From positions 1-19,154 of the forward strand of contig JBKDZR010000070.1 in the NCBI GenBank assembly GCA_047971485.1: a stretch of 19,154 nucleotides of DNA, read 5' to 3'. This stretch comes from JBKDZR01 sp047971485. GTDB lineage: Bacteria; Pseudomonadota; Alphaproteobacteria; Rhodobacterales; Rhodobacteraceae. Positions within the stretch are counted from its first letter, which is position 1; every line of letters begins with the position of its first letter. The translations under genes were made by a program, and so were the position numbers. Below are positions 14,995 to 19,154 of the stretch, one piece after another. The notes under the pieces were generated by a model. The model worked only from the letters and a program-made list of their open reading frames with translations. It searched no databases and was not told the DNA's origin.

Positions 14995-17253
14995 GTGCGG
15001 CGCCTGCACCGGTTCGCCATAGTGCTGGGCCGTCTTCATCGCCGGCTTGCGCGAGCCACCAGTCGACGCCCACCTGCTACCGTTCCGTCGGCCCCGACCG
15101 TCGATGAGGACGGTTTGCGCCGTGCCTATGAGGCAGGCATGCTTGCCGGCCAGCCCGATACCTTCGTTCTCTACCGCATAATCGGTAACGACCTTGAACC
15201 GCGTCATCGTAAGGGACAGTCTTTCGACAATCTGCGCTTCATTCTGGAAAATGAGCCTCCTTTTGACGGATGCGAGAAGTGTTGGATTGTTAATCGCATC
15301 GCGGATTCCGAGGAAGAGGCGCGTGTCCTCTCGCTGATTGGCGAGCATGGGCATGAGGTGCTGCATCTGCCGTTCGAGACAATGGACTATGCCCAGGTGG
15401 GCTGGGATACGAGCCTGTTGTCTGATCCCGCGCTTTTGGGTGGAGCGCCAAGCAAGCGGCTTGATACTGCGGTTATGGAGCGACTGCACTTGGCCCTGTA
15501 TCGCCACAAGAATGCCTATGCGATGAACAATAATGGCGCGCGCAATCGGGCGCTTGCCAATGGTCGAGGCCGCGCGAAATGGGTTCTGCCTTGGGACGGC
15601 AACTGCTTTATGACGGATTCAGCGTGGGAAGCGCTGAAGTCCGCTGTGATCGCCCGGCCCTATCTTCCCTATTTCCTAGTGCCGATGGCCCGGGTTCCGG
15701 ATAATGCGTCCCTGCTTGATCCTGGCTTTATGCCTGACCCGGTTGAAGAGCCGCAGATCGTGATGCGTGCTGATGCCGCCGAGGGGTTCGACGAAGGGTT
15801 CGTGTATGGCCGACGACCCAAGGTCGAGCTTTTCTGGCGTCTTGCTATCCCCGGCGAATGGAACCGCTGGCGCGACGATCCATGGGACCCCCCCCGCAAC
15901 CCGCAGGCGGCAGAGGCGGGACAGGTCGGTACTGCGGGGTGGGTGGCACGGTTGGCTTCCGGTCACGCGGCGCTGGAACGCAAGGACAAGACAAGTTTCC
16001 TCGATCGTGGGGCCGCCCGCCGGCAGGCCATTCTAGCGACCCTCGAACGTCTCGATACGCGGCTCGTGCCTGCGGATCCCGACCCGGCCGGTCTGACCTG
16101 CTATAACAGCCATGCGCTGGCCGCGCTGCGTGATGGGCCGACCGATGCGCCCCTTCGCCGAACACTCATTGCCGACGCTGAGGCAGCACTGGAGCTTGGG
16201 CTCTTCAGTGTCGCCGACAAGACTACGCTGCCGCCGAGCGGAAACCTGCACGACTATTGGCATCCGGCGCCCTATTGGTGGCCTAATCCGCTTATCCCCG
16301 GTGGTCTGCCCTATGTGCGCCGCGATGGTAAGCGGGTTCCCGGGACACGAATGTATGACCCCGAAAGCAATCGTTACGATCGCACCCGCCTCCAGAATCT
16401 TTTTGATAATACCACCGCGCTTGCGCTTGCTCATGCTGTTACGGGCCGTGTGGAGTTCGCAACCCGGGCCGCCCAGCAGATCCACACCTGGTTCGTGTCC
16501 CTGGAGACACGAATGACCCCGCATTTGCGTTATGCTCAGGTGCGCCGTGGCCGGAATCGCAATGAAGGGACAGGGACCGGAATTATCGAACTGAAAGACC
16601 TGTACTATTTCCTGGATGCAGTGCGGCTGACCGAAAATGCCGGCGTACTGTCGGGCGAGACGGGCGACGGGCTGCGAGCCTGGCTGCGAGAATATCTGGG
16701 TTGGCTGCAAAGCAGCCGGCAGGGTGCACGCGAGTTGGCAGGACGGAACAATCACGGCAGTTATTACGATCTCCAGGTGGCTGCAATTGCAGCTTGGCTT
16801 GGTGAACGTGCCGTCTTGCGTGACAGTCTTGTGCGGGCCCAGGCGCGGATACCCCAACAGTTCCAGCGTGACGGACGACAACCCGAAGAGATGCGTCGCA
16901 CCACGACGGCGCATTATACCTGTTTCAACCTTCAGGCTTGGTTGGCTTTGGCGCGCATTGGCCGGCGGACGGGGGTTCTCTCCCCAAACCCGACCACGGA
17001 CCCTTGGAATCGGGTCGTGGCTGCGGTGGGTTGGGTGCTGAAACATGATTTCGCGGCATGGCCTTATCAGCAGATCAATAGCTTCGATCCAGAACGTGGC
17101 CAGCCGCTTGCCGCCCATGCCCAAGAGGTTGGCCTGCTGCCTGCTGGCGCGGCGACCCCTGATGGGGCGGGAAAGCCGCGCTTCGATCCTCATGACGGCA
17201 TTCCCCCTTATTGGCAGCTAACGCGTGCACCGGGTAACCAGGTAGGGGTTTGA
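14995..17253 (+). CDS. Fusion of GT-A-like domain and alginate-lyase-type domain
   Basis: Up to 752 residues. The N-terminal half (about 45-330) has YRIIGND (60-66), an NLRFILENEPPFDGCEKCWIVNR-type segment with cysteines, MNNNGARN, KWVLPWDGNCF (W196, D201) and PKVELFWRL. It resembles a bacterial GT-A-like domain, the WDGN acting as a possible DxD equivalent. The C-terminal half (about 390-690) resembles the alginate lyase fold (PF05426, PL5-like): NLHDYWHPAPYWWPNP (417-432), LFDNTTALALAHAVTG, NNHGSYYD (585-592), and R634/Y641 in RRTTTAHYT. N-H plus an R-x6-Y pair match the catalytic N191/H192/R239/Y246 layout recalled for A1-III lyase. There is no convincing signal peptide or membrane helix. 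The GTG start at 14995 has no good ribosome site, and 164 bases precede it, so the start is doubtful. It probably acts on a uronate-containing glycan; both activities are inferred. Confidence 0.78.
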   Translation: MRRLHRFAIVLGRLHRRLARATSRRPPATVPSAPTVDEDGLRRAYEAGMLAGQPDTFVLYRIIGNDLEPRHRKGQSFDNLRFILENEPPFDGCEKCWIVNRIADSEEEARVLSLIGEHGHEVLHLPFETMDYAQVGWDTSLLSDPALLGGAPSKRLDTAVMERLHLALYRHKNAYAMNNNGARNRALANGRGRAKWVLPWDGNCFMTDSAWEALKSAVIARPYLPYFLVPMARVPDNASLLDPGFMPDPVEEPQIVMRADAAEGFDEGFVYGRRPKVELFWRLAIPGEWNRWRDDPWDPPRNPQAAEAGQVGTAGWVARLASGHAALERKDKTSFLDRGAARRQAILATLERLDTRLVPADPDPAGLTCYNSHALAALRDGPTDAPLRRTLIADAEAALELGLFSVADKTTLPPSGNLHDYWHPAPYWWPNPLIPGGLPYVRRDGKRVPGTRMYDPESNRYDRTRLQNLFDNTTALALAHAVTGRVEFATRAAQQIHTWFVSLETRMTPHLRYAQVRRGRNRNEGTGTGIIELKDLYYFLDAVRLTENAGVLSGETGDGLRAWLREYLGWLQSSRQGARELAGRNNHGSYYDLQVAAIAAWLGERAVLRDSLVRAQARIPQQFQRDGRQPEEMRRTTTAHYTCFNLQAWLALARIGRRTGVLSPNPTTDPWNRVVAAVGWVLKHDFAAWPYQQINSFDPERGQPLAAHAQEVGLLPAGAATPDGAGKPRFDPHDGIPPYWQLTRAPGNQVGV

Positions 17254-17353
17254 CTGGTGTGATGAAATTTTTATCAGATGCGATATGTGTTGAGCTCAGA
17301 GCCCAAGGCGAGATCCGTGGCTGCCCGCGTGACGTGTCGTGGACGACGGGAGG

Positions 17354-17367
17354 GCCCGTTCACGGGC
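17354..17367 (+). other. Small hairpin upstream of GT2 gene
   Basis: gcccg (17354-17358) / cgggc (17363-17367) with a ttca loop, in the 160-base gap before the glycosyltransferase. It is flanked by G runs and has no T-tract, so it is not a convincing terminator. It is recorded as the only structure seen in this gap apart from the ribosome site ggagc before 17414. Confidence 0.3.
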
Positions 17368-17413
17368 GGGGGAACGATATCCTGTTCCGCGCACTTGTCG
17401 GGAGCTTATCACA

Positions 17414-18277
17414 ATGACTGCTTTTCCGCATGTCTCGGTAATTATCCCGGTTTACCAACATTGGCAGCACATTCCGGCCCTGCTCGCGCGTCTTGCTGCA
17501 CAGACTCTTCCAACTGGCGAGATGGAAATCCTCATTGTTGACAATGGCTCACCCATGGAGCGACCGGATCTTGCACTGCCGGGAAACGCACGGGTGCTGA
17601 CTTGTTCCGCGCCTGGTTCCTACGCGGCCCGTAATCTTGGTGCAGCGGCAGCCCGAGGGCGGCTTCTTGCCTTTACCGATGCCGACTGTCTTCCTGATTT
17701 TGGTTGGCTTGCTGCAATGGTTGCCGCGGCTGACCGTCTGCCCCAGTGCTTGTTGGCTGGGCCCGTCCGGATTGTCACGAGCGATTCCGCCAACTCTTAT
17801 GAGATTTACGATTGCATACGTGGCATCCCACAGGAACGATATGTTCGTCTTGGCTATGCAGCCTCGGCGAATTTGGTGGTTCCACGTCCGGTATTCGATG
17901 CTGTCTCAGGCTTCGATACTGGCCGTTTTTCCGGAGGGGATGCCGATTTCTGCCGCAGAGCTGGCAGTGCCGGTCATGAGATCGCGCTGGTTCCAGAGGC
18001 CGTGGTCGACCACCCGGCGCGTAACAGTTGGCAGGCGTTGGCTGTCAAGGCGCGCCGCGTGAAGGGGGGCCAGATTACTGGCGGCCCGCGCCGTCTGCGT
18101 GTCCAGTGGTTCCTGCGGACGCTGACCCCGCCGTTGCGTGCCTCCGTACGGTTTGTCCGTGCGCCCCGTCCCTGGCATGACCGCGTGATCGCGATCAGTG
18201 TTCTCTATCGTCTGTGGTTGGTTGAACTTGCCGAGGTGGCCCGCTTGCTCGCGGGCCGGCTACCTGAACGCCGATAA
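17414..18277 (+). CDS. Family 2 glycosyltransferase
   Basis: A 287-residue GT2 enzyme. The start at 17414 has ggagc about nine bases upstream, and the conserved fold begins at once (HVSVIIPVYQ, residues 6-15); an in-frame extension upstream to 17339 is unconserved. Landmarks are EILIVDNGS, YAARNLGAAAARGRLLAFTDADC (D89 and D91 as the metal/nucleotide-sugar binding DxD), the ASANLVVPRPVFDAVSGFD acceptor region, and GGDADFCRRA (the catalytic ED-like segment). The C-terminal ~70 residues are basic with a mildly hydrophobic stretch, possibly a peripheral membrane contact. It probably adds a sugar from an activated donor to a surface glycan. It is the last gene of the locus before the insertion sequence. 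Confidence 0.9.
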   Translation: MTAFPHVSVIIPVYQHWQHIPALLARLAAQTLPTGEMEILIVDNGSPMERPDLALPGNARVLTCSAPGSYAARNLGAAAARGRLLAFTDADCLPDFGWLAAMVAAADRLPQCLLAGPVRIVTSDSANSYEIYDCIRGIPQERYVRLGYAASANLVVPRPVFDAVSGFDTGRFSGGDADFCRRAGSAGHEIALVPEAVVDHPARNSWQALAVKARRVKGGQITGGPRRLRVQWFLRTLTPPLRASVRFVRAPRPWHDRVIAISVLYRLWLVELAEVARLLAGRLPERR

Positions 18278-18287
18278 GCCTTCTGAC

Positions 18288-18325
18288 CGTGCGGGGCACA
18301 CCCATCCGCACGATCCTTGCCTTTC
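18288..18325 (+). terminator. Candidate terminator after GT2 gene
   Basis: A perfect 7-bp stem cgtgcgg (18288-18294) / ccgcacg (18306-18312) with an 11-base loop, ten bases after the GT2 stop, followed by a pyrimidine-rich atccttgcctttc. A reasonable end to the glycan operon. Confidence 0.5.
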
Positions 18326-18384
18326 TCTGGCCCTTGCTGGGACGTCTGGTTTTGACCTGCACCCTGAGGCTTCCTCATTCATAA

Positions 18385-19154
18385 TGAAAGTCTGCAGGTT
18401 GAGGACGGACAATGAAGCGGACGAGATTTAGGTGTTCAGTCCCGGCATCTGGTGGATCGGGTTTAGGATGAATCGATCTGGCTCTGATGTCCAGATTTTG
18501 CAGATGTATTCATAAGGTGTGAGGCCACTGAGGGTCTTGAGCCTGCGGGCGAAGTTGTAGGCAGCGATGAAGTCCGCGAGGTGGCTGCGGAGTTGATCGT
18601 GGGTATCGTAGTGGAAGCGTTTGACGGTGGCCTCTTTGATCGTTCGGTTCATCCGCTCGACCTGGCCATTGGTCCAAGGGTGATTGGGCTTGGTCAGGCG
18701 ATGCTCGATCCCGTTGGCTTCGCAGATCATGCCGAAGCGCATCTGCCGGGAATAGGCGGTGTTCCTGTTCCTGGGCTGTTCGGCGAACTGAATGCCATTA
18801 TCGGTCAGGATCGTATGGATACGGTAGGGAGCGGCCTTAAGCACGTGCTCCAGAAACTCCCAGGCGGTGCGCCTGTCGGCCTTTTCGACCAGCTGGGTGA
18901 TGGCAAACTTGCTGGTGCGATCAATTGCCACGAAGAGATATAGCTTGCCTTCAGCGGTCTGCACTTCCGCAATATCCATATGGAAGAAGCCAATGGGATA
19001 CCGTTTGAACCGCTGGCGTTTCGGTTTGTCGCCGCCGACGTCAGGCAGACGCGAGATGCCGTGGCGTTGAAGGCACCGATGTAGCGCGGACCGTGTCAGG
19101 CGCGGGATCGAAGGCTGCAGGGCATACAGACAGTCGTCCAACGGCAAGAGCGTG
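18385..19154 (-). mobile_element. IS481-family insertion sequence (one end inside the window)
   Basis: The element is recognised by its transposase (18428 to window end). The end nearest the glycan locus is probably close to 18385, where tgaaagtctgcaggttgagg begins, because the sequence between there and the transposase stop looks like a terminal region. The other end is beyond the window, so the terminal inverted repeat and target-site duplication cannot be confirmed. Confidence 0.7.
18428..19154 (-). CDS. IS481-family transposase (5' end beyond window)
   Basis: The frame is open to the right edge of the window, so the N-terminal helix-turn-helix part is mostly missing; 241 complete codons are visible. 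The rve/DDE core is intact, with FFHMDIAEV (first Asp), ILTDNGIQF (second Asp) and WTNGQVERMNRTIKEA (Glu), about 47 residues between the last two. The opening LLPLDDCLYALQPSIPRLTRSALHRCLQRHGISRLP and the end LSGLTPYEYICKIW...HQMPGLNT are very characteristic of IS481 transposases from Proteobacteria. No frameshift or stop is seen in the visible part, so the element could be active. It is transcribed towards the glycan locus. Confidence 0.93.
   Translation of the reverse strand, partial: TLLPLDDCLYALQPSIPRLTRSALHRCLQRHGISRLPDVGGDKPKRQRFKRYPIGFFHMDIAEVQTAEGKLYLFVAIDRTSKFAITQLVEKADRRTAWEFLEHVLKAAPYRIHTILTDNGIQFAEQPRNRNTAYSRQMRFGMICEANGIEHRLTKPNHPWTNGQVERMNRTIKEATVKRFHYDTHDQLRSHLADFIAAYNFARRLKTLSGLTPYEYICKIWTSEPDRFILNPIHQMPGLNT

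Noticed and set aside
16033..17193. Minus-strand 386-codon frame opposite the lyase domain
   Set aside because: No recognisable motif, whereas the plus strand has conserved lyase residues.
1..19154. CRISPR array, tRNA or rRNA genes
   Set aside because: No regularly spaced repeats and no cloverleaf or rRNA-like sequence was recognised when reading both strands.

Overview
The window reads as a chromosomal segment of a high-GC alphaproteobacterium, most likely Rhodobacterales (Paracoccus/Rhodobacter-like). The reasons are the GC-rich codon use, an RIME-type palindromic intergenic repeat of the kind known from rhizobia and relatives (591-692), and the family make-up (RhlE-type helicase, MmsA with a divergent LysR gene, an IS481-family transposase). 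The assignment is an inference from gene style, not a database match.

Housekeeping left part (1-4300). It holds the 3' end of a DEAD-box RNA helicase, a repeat-bearing intergenic region, a lipoprotein GH25 muramidase, and a divergent LysR regulator / methylmalonate-semialdehyde dehydrogenase pair. The 100-bp LysR/mmsA intergenic region carries two 10-bp direct repeats (aataacggat).

Nickel module (4561-9845). nikR lies on the minus strand, divergent from a compact five-gene operon nikA-nikB-nikC-nikD-nikE. Most junctions overlap by one to eight bases. The nikR-nikA intergenic region contains an exact GTATGA-N16-TCATAC palindrome (5087-5114), the published E. coli NikR operator arrangement, overlapping a candidate -10 box and ending 17 bases before the nikA start. 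Together they describe nickel-repressed Ni(II) import.

Surface-polysaccharide module (10058-18277). Five plus-strand genes follow. The first is a 1230-residue polypeptide joining an FkbM-type methyltransferase, a coiled coil, a helical repeat-like region, a GT2 glycosyltransferase and a C-terminal GT-B-type glycosyltransferase. Next come an apparently internally deleted methyltransferase and an intact small class I methyltransferase with an A+T-rich core. Then comes a 752-residue fusion of a GT-A-like domain with an alginate-lyase-type domain lacking an obvious signal peptide. The last is a GT2 glycosyltransferase. The set looks like an accessory glycan locus in which chain synthesis, methylation and lyase trimming are wired into large fusions. 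An IS481-family transposase (18428 to the window end) bounds it on the right.

The most interesting material is the polysaccharide module (the multi-domain fusions and the decayed methyltransferase). The best-supported regulatory site is the NikR operator. No tRNA, rRNA, CRISPR array or prophage was seen.
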